Notes: generated from the sequence alone by a model not told the origin. DNA of 12,885 nucleotides from Deltaproteobacteria bacterium (GCA_005879095.1 VBLM01000440.1:1-12885), one strand, 5' to 3'; counted from the stretch's first letter, positions 6,220 to 12,885 are shown. Numbers and translations: made by a program.

Positions 6220-8384
6220 CGAAGCCGGTCGAGCCAGCGCGCCGCTTCGGCTGCGCGGCCCGGCGGCGCGTCCTTGCCGAGCTCGGTGAACGCTGCGCGC
6301 GCAATCGCGTCGTCGCCCAGGTGCCAGGCAGAGATGCCGCGCATCCGCAGCGCTTCCTGCGCGAAGAGCGGGCCGGGGAGATCGCGAGTGAGAGCATTGG
6401 TTGCGTACTTGAGGCACTCCGCCCAGGCGCCGCGGTTCTGCAGCTGCTTGGCGAGCAGATACGCGGCGACGCCGTCGCGCGGTCGCGCCAGGTCGAGATC
6501 GCGCAGCTCGAGCAGGATCTCGGGTGACGTGTTCCCGTCGGCGAGCAGCGGCCGCAGCGCCGGCCAGGTGGACGGGTCCTTGATCGACTCGAGCCGGATC
6601 GCGAGCGCGCGCTCGAGCGGTTCGGACTGCGGGAGCTGCGCTGCCTGTTCGAACAGGGACAGCGCGCGGCCGGCGTCGCCGGCTTTCCACGCCGCGTCGC
6701 CCGACTCGGTGAGCAGCTGCGCTCGCAGGGGTTTGGAGAGCTTGGGGTGCGCGAAGGCCTTCGCTTCGGTCGCGAGCGCGGCGCTGAAATCCTTCGCCTG
6801 CACTTGCGCGCGGTGCAACGAGATCAGCAGCGCGGGATCGTCGGGCTCCATCTCGGTGCATTTGCTCCAGAGAGCGGCGGCGCTGACCGGATCGCGCGCC
6901 TGCGACGCCTGCCGCTGCAGCATCGCTACCTCGTGCGGGCACCGCTTGCGGGCGATGGCGGGCGCGGAGAAGCGCTGCTGGGCGAGCGCGACGGCCCGGT
7001 CCGGCTCGCGCAGCGAATCGAGAAAGGCGAGATACGCCGGGGCGACGGACTGGGCATCGAGCGAAGTGGACGAGGTGTACACCTGGTACACGTACGCGGG
7101 TCCCTTCGTCTCCCACAGCCAGCGTGCGAACGAGCCGGCCGTGGTGTACGCGCGAGGGCCGGACTCCGCGTAGAACAGTCCCGGCCTGAAGAGGCGGCCG
7201 ACGTCCGGCAGCAGCTTCAGCTCGCGCAGCGCGCGCGCCTCCTCGTGCGCGGTGAACTCGCCGGGCGGCCAGTCGGCGGCCACCGCCACGCCCTCGACGA
7301 GGGCCATCTGCGGAATCAGTCCGCCCGGCGTGCCCCACGGACCGTGCGCGATATCGGCGCCGACCGCGTGCACCAGCTCGTGGCGCAGGATCGGATGTCG
7401 AACAGCCGCGTCGTTGACGTGGATCTGCCGCAGCCAAGGCTTGGTGAAGCTCGTCTCCGCGGCGCCGATCAGCAGCCGTTTTTCGTCGGCGGATCGATAA
7501 AGAAAGACGTCGATCTTGCGCGCCGGCGGAGCGATGCCGAAGAACTTCGCGACCGCGCTCACGTCGGTTTCGGCGTCCCGCGCGAGAAGGGCGCGCTCGC
7601 CTTCGGATTTCTCGCGCGGAAAGTGCAGCACGAGATGTGCGGTCGTCAGGCGCCCGCCCAGCTCGGCGTCGAGCTGCGCGTCGCTGGCTTTCCAGTGGAG
7701 TCGCTCGGCCTGGAGCGACATCCACACCGCCGCGCCGCCGAAGAGAAGAGCGGCGACCGCTCCACGCCGCCTCGGCCGCGGCGGACCCGCGACCAGCGCG
7801 ATTCCTGCGCACGCGCCCGCGTACAAAAGCGTGTCGGCGCGGAAGAGCCACAGCGCGCGGCTGGCGGCGATGGCCTCGTCGTAGATCGGCCCGGGGTACA
7901 TCCCGCCCAGGTGATGAAAGGCGAAGACCTGCGGCCCGCGCAGGATCGGCCACAACGCGACCGCCAGGCTGCCGAGGAACAGAGCCGCGTAGATCCAGGG
8001 CGCCGCGCGCGGAGCGAGAAAGCCGCAGGCGACGGCGAGCGCCGCGGCCAGCAGCGCGGAAGGGACGGCGAGCGCCAGGTAGAGCACGAACCCGCTCGCC
8101 GGATCGCACGCCGGCCGGCGCAATCCGTTGAGCAGAATGATGACCAGCGGGATGGCCAGCGCCCAGAGCGAAAACCAGGCAGCGCGCGAGAGTGCGCGCG
8201 CCGACGACTCGGATTCGATCCGCGCCGCCGCGATGCCCGGCGCGGCCCCCGCGGTGCCGGCGGCGAGCGCGACCAGCTCGCTCAGCTCGTACCCGAGGTG
8301 ATCGGCGAGGGGCAGAAAGCAGGCGACGATCGAGAGCAGGGCGAGCAGCGCGAGGTAGATCCGCGGTCCCGCCCTTGCCGACAA
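6216..8384 (-). CDS. Membrane protein with HExxH peptidase-like domain and TPR-like C-terminus
   Basis: The gene encodes 722 residues from a TTG at 8384; a GTG at 8444 would add 20 residues but would overlap the divergent PilZ gene, and the added residues look non-conserved, so I prefer the TTG. The N-terminal third holds about six or seven membrane helices (for example IYLALLALLSIVACFLPLA and WIYAALFLGSLAVALWPIL). A soluble domain follows with HELVH at 335-339 and MALVEGVAVAAD, whose E364 is well placed as the third zinc ligand of a gluzincin-type metallopeptidase. From about residue 440 to the end the protein is Ala/Leu-rich helical with TPR-like units (ALLISLHRAQVQAKDFSAAL; AGDAGRALSLFEQAAQLP). 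The soluble part is probably outside the cytoplasm, but topology was not computed. I do not recognise a named family. Substrate unknown. Confidence 0.85.
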   Translation of the reverse strand: MSARAGPRIYLALLALLSIVACFLPLADHLGYELSELVALAAGTAGAAPGIAAARIESESSARALSRAAWFSLWALAIPLVIILLNGLRRPACDPASGFVLYLALAVPSALLAAALAVACGFLAPRAAPWIYAALFLGSLAVALWPILRGPQVFAFHHLGGMYPGPIYDEAIAASRALWLFRADTLLYAGACAGIALVAGPPRPRRRGAVAALLFGGAAVWMSLQAERLHWKASDAQLDAELGGRLTTAHLVLHFPREKSEGERALLARDAETDVSAVAKFFGIAPPARKIDVFLYRSADEKRLLIGAAETSFTKPWLRQIHVNDAAVRHPILRHELVHAVGADIAHGPWGTPGGLIPQMALVEGVAVAADWPPGEFTAHEEARALRELKLLPDVGRLFRPGLFYAESGPRAYTTAGSFARWLWETKGPAYVYQVYTSSTSLDAQSVAPAYLAFLDSLREPDRAVALAQQRFSAPAIARKRCPHEVAMLQRQASQARDPVSAAALWSKCTEMEPDDPALLISLHRAQVQAKDFSAALATEAKAFAHPKLSKPLRAQLLTESGDAAWKAGDAGRALSLFEQAAQLPQSEPLERALAIRLESIKDPSTWPALRPLLADGNTSPEILLELRDLDLARPRDGVAAYLLAKQLQNRGAWAECLKYATNALTRDLPGPLFAQEALRMRGISAWHLGDDAIARAAFTELGKDAPPGRAAEAARWLDRLR

Positions 8385-8391
8385 GGTCGCC

Positions 8392-8811
8392 GTGCTGTCA
8401 GACTGGCCGGGTATGCCGCCTCCGAATCCCGAGGACCTCCGCACCGGCGTCCGCGCGCCGCTGCGGCTGCGCGTCGACTACGAGCGGATGAACTCGTTCT
8501 TCGCCGACTATACGAAGAACCTCTCCAAGGGTGGCACTTTCATCAAGACCACGCGTCCCCTGGAGATCGGCGCGCGCTGCCAGTTCTCCTTCACGCTGCC
8601 GGCGCTGTCCGAACCGCTGGTGCTGGAGGGCGAGGTGACCTGGCAGCTCTCGACCGACGCGGCCCGCGCGCGGAACGAGGATCCCGGGATGGGCATCCGG
8701 TTCCTCTTCAAGGACGCGGCGGCCCAGCGCGACTTCGAATCCCTGATCGAAAAGATGATGGAAGACTCCCTCGGCCCCGACGCCACCCGGGCTCTGCTCA
8801 AGCGCGGCTAA
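8392..8811 (+). CDS. PilZ-domain c-di-GMP receptor (Myxococcus-type)
   Basis: This small cytoplasmic protein (139 residues from the GTG at 8392; 132 from the ATG at 8413) consists of one PilZ domain. Both c-di-GMP motifs are present: RAPLR (RxxxR) near residues 21-25 and NLSKGG (NxSxxG) about 25 residues later, followed by the usual strand TFIKTTRPLEIG and a GMGIRFLF strand near the end. The sequence looks like the PilZ subgroup highly expanded in Myxococcus (TIGR02266-like). The GTG start is favoured weakly by AAGG at 8383-8386, five bases upstream. The gene is divergent from the membrane peptidase-like gene with almost no space between them, and a hairpin repeat follows it. The partner it controls cannot be read from sequence; the nearby Glt-type genes make a motility role possible but unproven. 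Confidence 0.92.
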   Translation: MLSDWPGMPPPNPEDLRTGVRAPLRLRVDYERMNSFFADYTKNLSKGGTFIKTTRPLEIGARCQFSFTLPALSEPLVLEGEVTWQLSTDAARARNEDPGMGIRFLFKDAAAQRDFESLIEKMMEDSLGPDATRALLKRG

Positions 8812-8822
8812 AGACAAAGTCT

Positions 8823-8905
8823 CACCGCGGAGGCGCAGAGAGCGCGGAGGGGCGCGGAGAGATTTTTTTAAAAAAAACCTCCGCGTTCTCCGCGCCTCCG
8901 CGGTG
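8823..8905. repeat. Inverted repeat of 9-nt GC-rich units with A/T loop; probable bidirectional terminator
   Basis: The left arm (8823-8850) and right arm (8878-8905) are each 28 nt and complementary except for two positions, one of which is a G-U pair in RNA. The 27-nt loop contains T7 (8863-8869) followed by A8 (8870-8877). The arms are built of roughly 9-nt units of the form GCGCRGAGR; the left side has four such units, one more than the right. It fills the space between two convergent genes (PilZ stop at 8811, DUF192 stop at 8917), so it would fold in either transcript. Very similar CACCGCGGAG-type repeats are dispersed in many GC-rich bacterial genomes. Confidence 0.85.
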
Positions 8906-8916
8906 CGCTGGAAGCC

Positions 8917-9363
8917 TTACTCCTGAATGTCGATGAAAGCGGCCTTTGTGCCGGGGCCTACCGCGTGGGCGGCGGCTTCGCCGGCCGAGACTTCGACCAC
9001 GTAGCGCGACGGCTTGCCGACCGAGCGGAGCGTGTCGGTCTGCGGCGCGGCCGTCACCACGCCGAGCACGGTCCGGTCCTCGCCGAGAAAGATCAGGTCC
9101 AGCGCGATCAGCGTGTTGTGCATCCAGAAGCCGTGCTCTTCGGTGGACGGAAAGATGAAGATCATCCCCCGATCCTGCGGCAGCTCGCGCCGGAACATCA
9201 GCCCGCGGGTGCGCGACTCGTCGGTGTTGGCGATCTCGACCCGTACGACCCACGGGCCGCGCGGCGTCTCGAATCGGACTGCTCCGGGAGGACGTGACAT
9301 CGACGGGGCCGCCTGCGTGTGGCAAGCGCCGGCGCAGAGGAGACCGACGAGAAGACGGCGCAT
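8917..9363 (-). CDS. DUF192 family exported protein
   Basis: The gene encodes 148 residues from the ATG at 9363. That start gives a short basic-hydrophobic leader (MRRLLVGLLCAGACHTQAA), so export is likely and lipid attachment at one of the cysteines is possible. The mature part matches DUF192: a first strand VRVEIANTDESRTRGLMFR, the typical RGMIFIFPSTEEHGFWMHNT, then IALDLIFLGEDRTVLGVV and the closing YVVEVSAGEAAAHAVGPGTK. The biochemical role of DUF192 proteins is not established. The gene lies 19 bases downstream of the CglC-like lipoprotein gene on the same strand, so the two are probably one transcript, ending at the inverted repeat. A longer start at 9426 would overlap the lipoprotein gene and destroy the leader, so I reject it. 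Confidence 0.9.
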   Translation of the reverse strand: MRRLLVGLLCAGACHTQAAPSMSRPPGAVRFETPRGPWVVRVEIANTDESRTRGLMFRRELPQDRGMIFIFPSTEEHGFWMHNTLIALDLIFLGEDRTVLGVVTAAPQTDTLRSVGKPSRYVVEVSAGEAAAHAVGPGTKAAFIDIQE

Positions 9364-9382
9364 TCGGCCGCGGAATCTACCC

Positions 9383-9760
9383 CTAGTGGGGCCGCACGCA
9401 ATACCAGGTCGATTCGAGCTGGCCAAACAGCTGCTGATACTGGGCCGGCGTGAGACGGGTCTTCATCACGTCCAGGTACCCGGTGTTGACCGCCAGCTGC
9501 TGGCACGTCAATCCCGCCGGGCAACTCGCCCCGGATCCCGCGCAGGCCTGTGAACAGTACCCGGTCGAACCGCCCGCCGTGGCCAGACAGGAGAAACTGC
9601 CGCACTCGCTCGACCCCAGATAGAGGTACTGGCGCCCCGGCAGCGGCGACAATTCCGCGCCTTGGGCGTCCTCTACATGACACGGCGCCCCCAGATCGGT
9701 GCGCGCGCAGGCGGCAGCCAGGAGAACTGTCAACAGCAGGACTGTCCGGTGAGCACGCAT
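9383..9760 (-). CDS. cglC: Cysteine-rich lipoprotein, candidate gliding-motility lipoprotein CglC/GltK
   Basis: This 125-residue protein starts with a lipoprotein signal (MRAHRTVLLLTVLLAAAC), the acylated cysteine being residue 18. The mature part has eight further cysteines (APCH, SSECGSFSC, GYCSQAC, ASCPAGLTC, WYC), enough for four disulfides, as suits a periplasmic or surface-exposed protein held in the outer membrane. In Myxococcus xanthus the small lipoprotein gene cglC (gltK) sits beside gltB, gltA and gltC, and CglC/GltK joins the GltA/GltB barrels in the outer-membrane part of the gliding machine. Here it lies beside two barrels and a TPR protein of matching kind, but in divergent orientation. 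The name therefore rests on size, lipobox, cysteine content and context. The lipoprotein call is solid; the CglC identity is probable. Confidence 0.7.
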   Translation of the reverse strand: MRAHRTVLLLTVLLAAACARTDLGAPCHVEDAQGAELSPLPGRQYLYLGSSECGSFSCLATAGGSTGYCSQACAGSGASCPAGLTCQQLAVNTGYLDVMKTRLTPAQYQQLFGQLESTWYCVRPH

Positions 9761-9840
9761 GGCGTGGGGAAAGTTGGTTCTCAGCGCTGCAGCCGCAAGG
9801 GGTTGCCCGGCCGGGGTCCGGCTTCCATCTTTCCCGCGCC
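9761..9840. promoter_or_regulatory. Divergent intergenic region between lipoprotein and barrel operon
   Basis: This 80-bp spacer separates the two start codons (CAT at 9758-9760 and ATG at 9841), so it, or the flanking coding sequence, must hold promoters for both directions. I see no confident -35/-10 or -24/-12 boxes and no Shine-Dalgarno before either ATG. A CCGGCCGG palindrome lies near 9808-9815. Confidence 0.4.
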
Positions 9841-10491
9841 ATGCGCCTGCCGCTGCTGTGCGTCATCTCACTTCTGATCGGTGTTGCCGCCCGTGCCGAG
9901 CCGACGGACTCCGGCGACACCATCTCCGCGGTCCAGAAGCGGCCGCTGCGCCAGGCGCACCGGCTCGAGCTGTTGCCATACGGCGAGATGAGCATCGCCG
10001 ACCCATATCTGCAGCGATGGGGCGGCGGCCTCAGAGCGATGTACCACCTGCGCGAAGGGCTCTCGCTCGGCCTCGACGCGAACGGCCTCGCTACCTGGCA
10101 GACGGAAGAGTTCGTCATCGCCAAGCGCGAGCTGCACGCGCGCATCCTCGATTCGCGGCAGCGCGGGTCGCTGACCGCGCTGGCCTCGATCGCCCCATTG
10201 TATGGAAAGGTAGCCCTGCCGGGCGACGCGCTGGTGCACTTCGAGACCTTCCTCGACGCGGGCCTCGGCGCGGCCTGGACCGAAACCGACGCGACACGCG
10301 GCGTCCGCCCCGCGCTGGCGGCCGGAATCGGCCAGCGGGTGTTCCTCGGCGAGGACGTCGCGTTCACCGCGCGGGTGGGCGGCAACCTCTACATGGAGCG
10401 CTTCGTCATCGACGGCGCGCCGTCGACCAAGGCGATGGGTTTCTGGACGGTCATGCTCGGCTTCTCCGTCTACCTCGGGGGTGGCCGATGA
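9841..10491 (+). CDS. gltB: Outer-membrane beta-barrel protein, GltB-like
   Basis: This 216-residue protein has a Sec signal (MRLPLLCVISLLIGVAARA, cleaved before EPTDS). The mature part is made of alternating amphipathic strands ending in an aromatic/hydrophobic strand (FWTVMLGFSVYLGGGR), typical of a small barrel. The opening RLELLPYGEMSIADPYLQRW followed by GGGLRAMYHLREGLSLGLDA matches the myxobacterial barrel pattern (pattern: L-P-x-G-x-S-x-x-D-P, then G-x-x-Y-H-L). In M. xanthus, GltA and GltB are paired barrels that form the outer-membrane part of the gliding complex with GltK and the periplasmic GltC. The next gene starts inside this one's stop codon, so the two are translationally coupled. 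Which of the two barrels is A and which is B is assigned by gene order only. Confidence 0.75.
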   Translation: MRLPLLCVISLLIGVAARAEPTDSGDTISAVQKRPLRQAHRLELLPYGEMSIADPYLQRWGGGLRAMYHLREGLSLGLDANGLATWQTEEFVIAKRELHARILDSRQRGSLTALASIAPLYGKVALPGDALVHFETFLDAGLGAAWTETDATRGVRPALAAGIGQRVFLGEDVAFTARVGGNLYMERFVIDGAPSTKAMGFWTVMLGFSVYLGGGR

Positions 10492-11225
10492 TCGCGCTCC
10501 TCGCGCTGCTTCTGGCCGCGGACGCCGCGCCGTCCGAGCAGCCTGCGCCCAAGCCCGCCCCGGCCTCGGCGGTGACGGTTGCGCAGCTGCCATCGGTGCC
10601 CGGCGCCTCGCAGTACGGCGCGCCGGCCTCGCTGCCGCCGGTGACCGCTCAGTTGTTCCACCTCGGCGGCCTGCTCGAAGTGCAACCGATGTTCTCCTTT
10701 TCGGTGGGTGATCCATTCTGGCGCACGGTGGGTCTGGGTGTGCGGGTCGAACACCACTTCGACGAGCGCTGGTCGATCGCCGCCCACACGCTCGGCAGCA
10801 TCGCGCTGCTGGCGGCGCCGGTCGAGCTGTGCGGCCAGACCATCTGCTCGGCGCCTCAGTCGGACCGGCTGAAGTCGACGCCGGGCAACCTGCAGCTGCT
10901 GGCCGGCGCCGAGCTCGGCTGGGCGCCGGTCTACGGCAAGCTGTCGCTCTTCGGCGAGCGGACGCTGCATTTCGACGCGTACATCGCCGCCGGGCCGGAG
11001 TTGGTGCGCGAGCTGATCGCGCCCGACGCGGCTTCGCCGGAAGTCGGGCGCTGGGCGGCAGGCGGGCGGATCTCGCTCGGGGAGCGGCTCTTCTTCACCG
11101 ATCGATTCATGATCCGCGTCGCGGCCAGCGAGCTCGTCTATCCGAGCCGCGTGCGCGGTCTCACCGAAGTGGAGCGGAAGTTGAGCTTCGAGGGCGGGGT
11201 GGCGTGGCTTTTCGGAGGACGGTGA
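10488..11225 (+). CDS. gltA: Outer-membrane beta-barrel protein, GltA-like
   Basis: The gene starts at ATG 10488, overlapping the previous stop as ATGA, with a G-rich stretch (10477-10481) six bases upstream as possible ribosome site. It encodes 245 residues: a short signal sequence (MIALLALLLAADAAPS), a Pro/Ala-rich linker to about residue 45, then a barrel. As in the preceding protein, an SFSVGDPFWRTVGLGVRVEH segment corresponds to the D-P-F...G...H motif, further strands follow (GAELGWAPVYGKLSLFGERT; FDAYIAAGPEL), and the protein ends with GGVAWLFGGR. One CGQTIC pair (encoded near 10830-10850) probably forms a disulfide in a loop. It is the second barrel in a row, as with gltB-gltA of M. 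xanthus. Barrel call is strong; name depends on synteny. Confidence 0.75.
   Translation: MIALLALLLAADAAPSEQPAPKPAPASAVTVAQLPSVPGASQYGAPASLPPVTAQLFHLGGLLEVQPMFSFSVGDPFWRTVGLGVRVEHHFDERWSIAAHTLGSIALLAAPVELCGQTICSAPQSDRLKSTPGNLQLLAGAELGWAPVYGKLSLFGERTLHFDAYIAAGPELVRELIAPDAASPEVGRWAAGGRISLGERLFFTDRFMIRVAASELVYPSRVRGLTEVERKLSFEGGVAWLFGGR
11214..11218 (+). promoter_or_regulatory. Shine-Dalgarno GGAGG before the TPR gene
   Basis: GGAGG lies at the end of the GltA-like gene, 12 bases before ATG 11231 and only 3 before an in-frame GTG at 11222. The spacing to the ATG is long but workable and that to the GTG is too short. The ATG also gives the cleaner signal peptide. Confidence 0.5.
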
Positions 11226-11230
11226 TTCCC

Positions 11231-12799
11231 ATGCGCATCGCAGCGTTGGTGCTCTGCGCGGCGGGCCTGGCGCGGGCCGAAACGCCGCAGGCGGCTTTCG
11301 CGCGGGTCGACAAGGCGCGGGTCTCGTCCGACGAGGCGCGCGGCCGGATCGCGACGGTCGTGCAGGCGCTGAACGACGCCGGCATGCCGCGCTCGGCCAC
11401 GGTGCTGCTGGCCGCGCTCGCTGCCGACGACCAGCAGTCCGACGGGGTCCGCTCCGCCGCCAAGGCCGAGCTCGCTTCTCGTGCCGTCATCGACCCGAGC
11501 CTCGCGCAGCTGTTGCTCGCGCAGCAGAACGATCCCGGCAAGCTTCCGCCCGCGCTCGCGCTGCGGTTGGCCCGCGGCTTTCTCGAACAGGCCCTGCAGC
11601 TCACGCCGATCGAGGAAGGCGTGGCCTTCCAAACCGGGGAAATCTCAAGACCAACGTCGGAGAAAAGTATTGTGTCCCCGAAACTCGCGCTCCAGATCCT
11701 CGACAAGGCGAGGGCGCTGGCGGCGTCGGTGCCGGTGGAAGATCCGGGGCAGGCCGATGCGCTGGAGATTTCCGGGCTTGCCGCGCTGGCGGCGGGAGAC
11801 GACGACAACGCGGTGAAAGAGTTCCTCGCGCTGGCGCAGCTGCCGGTGAAGCGCGGCGACGAAGCGTCGGCCGAGCGGCGCGACAAGGCTTTGCTACAGC
11901 TCGCGCGGCTCGCGTACCAGAGCGGCGACGACGCGCGGGCCACGCAGCTCTACGACCGCGTCGGCCGCGGCGCGCCCGAGTGGCTCGACGCGCTCTTCGA
12001 AGCCAGCTGGTCGCACTTCCGCAAGGGCGAGGACGAGAAGGCTTTGGGCAACATCCTCACGCTGCATGCGCCGTTCTTCGCGCAGCGGTTCTTTCCGGAA
12101 TCGTTCGTGCTCAAAGCGCTGGTGCTCTACGAGAACTGCCGCTACGCCGACGCGCGCGCGACGCTGGCCGATTTCGAGCAGCGCTACCGCCCGCTTCACG
12201 ATGGCCTCGCGGCGACGCTGGCGAGCCTGACCACGCCGCAAGCGGCCGCCGAATTCCTCACCGGTCCGAAGCCGTTCGTTGCCGGGCCGGCGCGAGACGA
12301 AGTGGCGCGCATCGAACAGGAACCGGACGTGCAGGGCGCGGCGCAGGCAGCGGTGCAACTGGCGCAGGAGATCGATTCGCTCGACCGCCGCCCGGCCGTC
12401 TTCCGCAATTCGGCGTTGATCGCGCGCGTCGCTCCGCTGGCGCGGCAAGCGCGCATCGCGCTGCTCGATTCGGCCGGCCGCAAGCTGATCGCGCGACTCG
12501 GGCAGGAGCGGAGCGAGCTGCGCGAGCTGCTCGGACAGTCGCTGCGCCTCTCGTACGAGATCGCCGGCCGCGAGAAGGACCTGGCCCTCAATCCCGAAGC
12601 CGGCCTGGCGCCGGTCAACCGCAAAGACCCGCCGCAGGTCTCGGACGACGAAGAGCTGTGGCCGTTCCAGGGCGAATACTGGCGCGACGAGCTGGGCAAC
12701 TACCGGTACCAGCTCGGCCAGCGCTGCCGGAAACCGCGCACGCCGCCGCAAACGGCGTCGCAGCCGCAATCCGCTCCGGAGAAGGTGGCGACGCCATGA
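11231..12799 (+). CDS. gltC: Periplasmic TPR protein, GltC-like
   Basis: The gene encodes 522 residues with a Sec signal (MRIAALVLCAAGLARA, cleaved before ETPQ) and no lipobox, so a soluble periplasmic protein is expected. The body is helical with TPR-like repeats: DNAVKEFLALAQLP, LARLAYQSGDDARATQLYDR (about residues 220-240), then ASWSHFRKGEDEKALGNILT and FFPESFVLKALVLYENCRYA (about 286-306). The C-terminus has a conserved-looking WPFQGEYWRDELGNYRYQLG (about 477-496) followed by a Pro/Gln-rich tail. In M. xanthus GltC is the periplasmic TPR partner of the GltA/GltB barrels and is encoded directly after them, as here. The gene begins six bases after the barrel stop and overlaps the next gene by ATGA. 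A stretch near 11640-11680 uses codons rare elsewhere in the window. Role as scaffold between outer membrane and inner complex is inferred. Confidence 0.75.
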   Translation: MRIAALVLCAAGLARAETPQAAFARVDKARVSSDEARGRIATVVQALNDAGMPRSATVLLAALAADDQQSDGVRSAAKAELASRAVIDPSLAQLLLAQQNDPGKLPPALALRLARGFLEQALQLTPIEEGVAFQTGEISRPTSEKSIVSPKLALQILDKARALAASVPVEDPGQADALEISGLAALAAGDDDNAVKEFLALAQLPVKRGDEASAERRDKALLQLARLAYQSGDDARATQLYDRVGRGAPEWLDALFEASWSHFRKGEDEKALGNILTLHAPFFAQRFFPESFVLKALVLYENCRYADARATLADFEQRYRPLHDGLAATLASLTTPQAAAEFLTGPKPFVAGPARDEVARIEQEPDVQGAAQAAVQLAQEIDSLDRRPAVFRNSALIARVAPLARQARIALLDSAGRKLIARLGQERSELRELLGQSLRLSYEIAGREKDLALNPEAGLAPVNRKDPPQVSDDEELWPFQGEYWRDELGNYRYQLGQRCRKPRTPPQTASQPQSAPEKVATP

Positions 12800-12885
12800 T
12801 CGCTTTGTTGCTTGCAGCCGCAGCCGCGACTGCGCCCGGACGCGATCCGGCGCTGCTCCATAAGCATGTCGAACAAATCGTCGTC
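12796..12885 (+). CDS. Start of an exported protein (3' end beyond window)
   Basis: An ATG overlapping the TPR gene stop (ATGA) opens a frame that stays open to the window edge, 30 residues. It begins MIALLLAAAAATA, a short signal sequence much like that of the GltA-like barrel, followed by PGRDPALLHKHVEQIVV. The coupling makes it the fourth gene of the operon. Too little is visible to name it; another periplasmic component of the same assembly is a reasonable guess. Confidence 0.7.
   Translation, partial: MIALLLAAAAATAPGRDPALLHKHVEQIVV

Noticed and set aside
5572..8109. 845-residue open frame on the - strand
   Set aside because: It overlaps both the SlyD-type gene and the membrane peptidase-like gene in another frame and is Arg/Ala/Gly-rich, typical of a shadow frame in GC-rich DNA.
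8385..8444. GTG at 8444 as start of the membrane peptidase-like gene
   Set aside because: It would overlap the conserved N-terminus of the PilZ protein on the other strand and adds a Gly/Ser-rich stretch with no ribosome site; the TTG at 8384 is preferred, though not proven.
8823..8905. CRISPR-like array
   Set aside because: The 9-nt units are contiguous without spacers and form one palindrome; no cas genes are nearby.
6747..8936. 729-residue open frame on the + strand
   Set aside because: It is antisense to the membrane peptidase-like gene and out of frame with PilZ, low in hydrophobic segments and very rich in Arg; no family motif is visible.
9364..9426. Upstream start for the DUF192 protein at 9426
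   Set aside because: It would overlap the lipoprotein gene and bury the signal sequence that begins at 9363.

Overview
The window is GC-rich throughout (dense G/C third codon positions, long antisense open frames, few clear Shine-Dalgarno sites). Its gene content points to a myxobacterium or close relative (Myxococcota): a PilZ protein of the type abundant in Myxococcus, myxobacterial outer-membrane beta-barrel proteins, and a lipoprotein/barrel/barrel/TPR block that matches the Myxococcus xanthus gliding-motility genes cglC(gltK)-gltB-gltA-gltC. This assignment rests on remembered families and gene order, not on a search.

Left third (1-5700, all + strand): the 3' end of a TPR protein, then a very large 7TM-HD (PgpH/YqfF-type) cyclic-dinucleotide phosphodiesterase gene, then an MFS transporter. 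The phosphodiesterase gene holds an exact, in-frame 1518-bp tandem duplication (1118-2635 and 2636-4153) with only three differences, all synonymous and within 149 bp. Removing one copy leaves 790 residues, close to the normal family length. The duplication is either a very recent event or an assembly error. The MFS gene appears to lack its natural start through a one-base loss in a G run just after the phosphodiesterase stop, and it carries an intrusive 7-bp word repeat in its central loop.

Middle (5700-8920): a SlyD-type FKBP isomerase (+) meets a large membrane protein with an HExxH peptidase-like core and TPR-like tail (-), the two stop codons overlapping. That gene is divergent from, and nearly overlaps, a PilZ c-di-GMP receptor gene (+). 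After PilZ comes a 9-nt-periodic inverted repeat with an A/T loop that separates it from the convergent DUF192 gene.

Right third (8900-12885): a two-gene - strand unit (CglC/GltK-like lipoprotein, then a DUF192 protein) diverges across an 80-bp spacer from a tightly coupled + strand operon: two outer-membrane barrels (GltB-like, GltA-like), a periplasmic TPR protein (GltC-like) and the start of another exported protein. Together these would form an outer-membrane/periplasmic platform of the Glt type. No tRNA, rRNA, CRISPR array, transposase or integrase was seen. There is no gene-free stretch over 300 bases.
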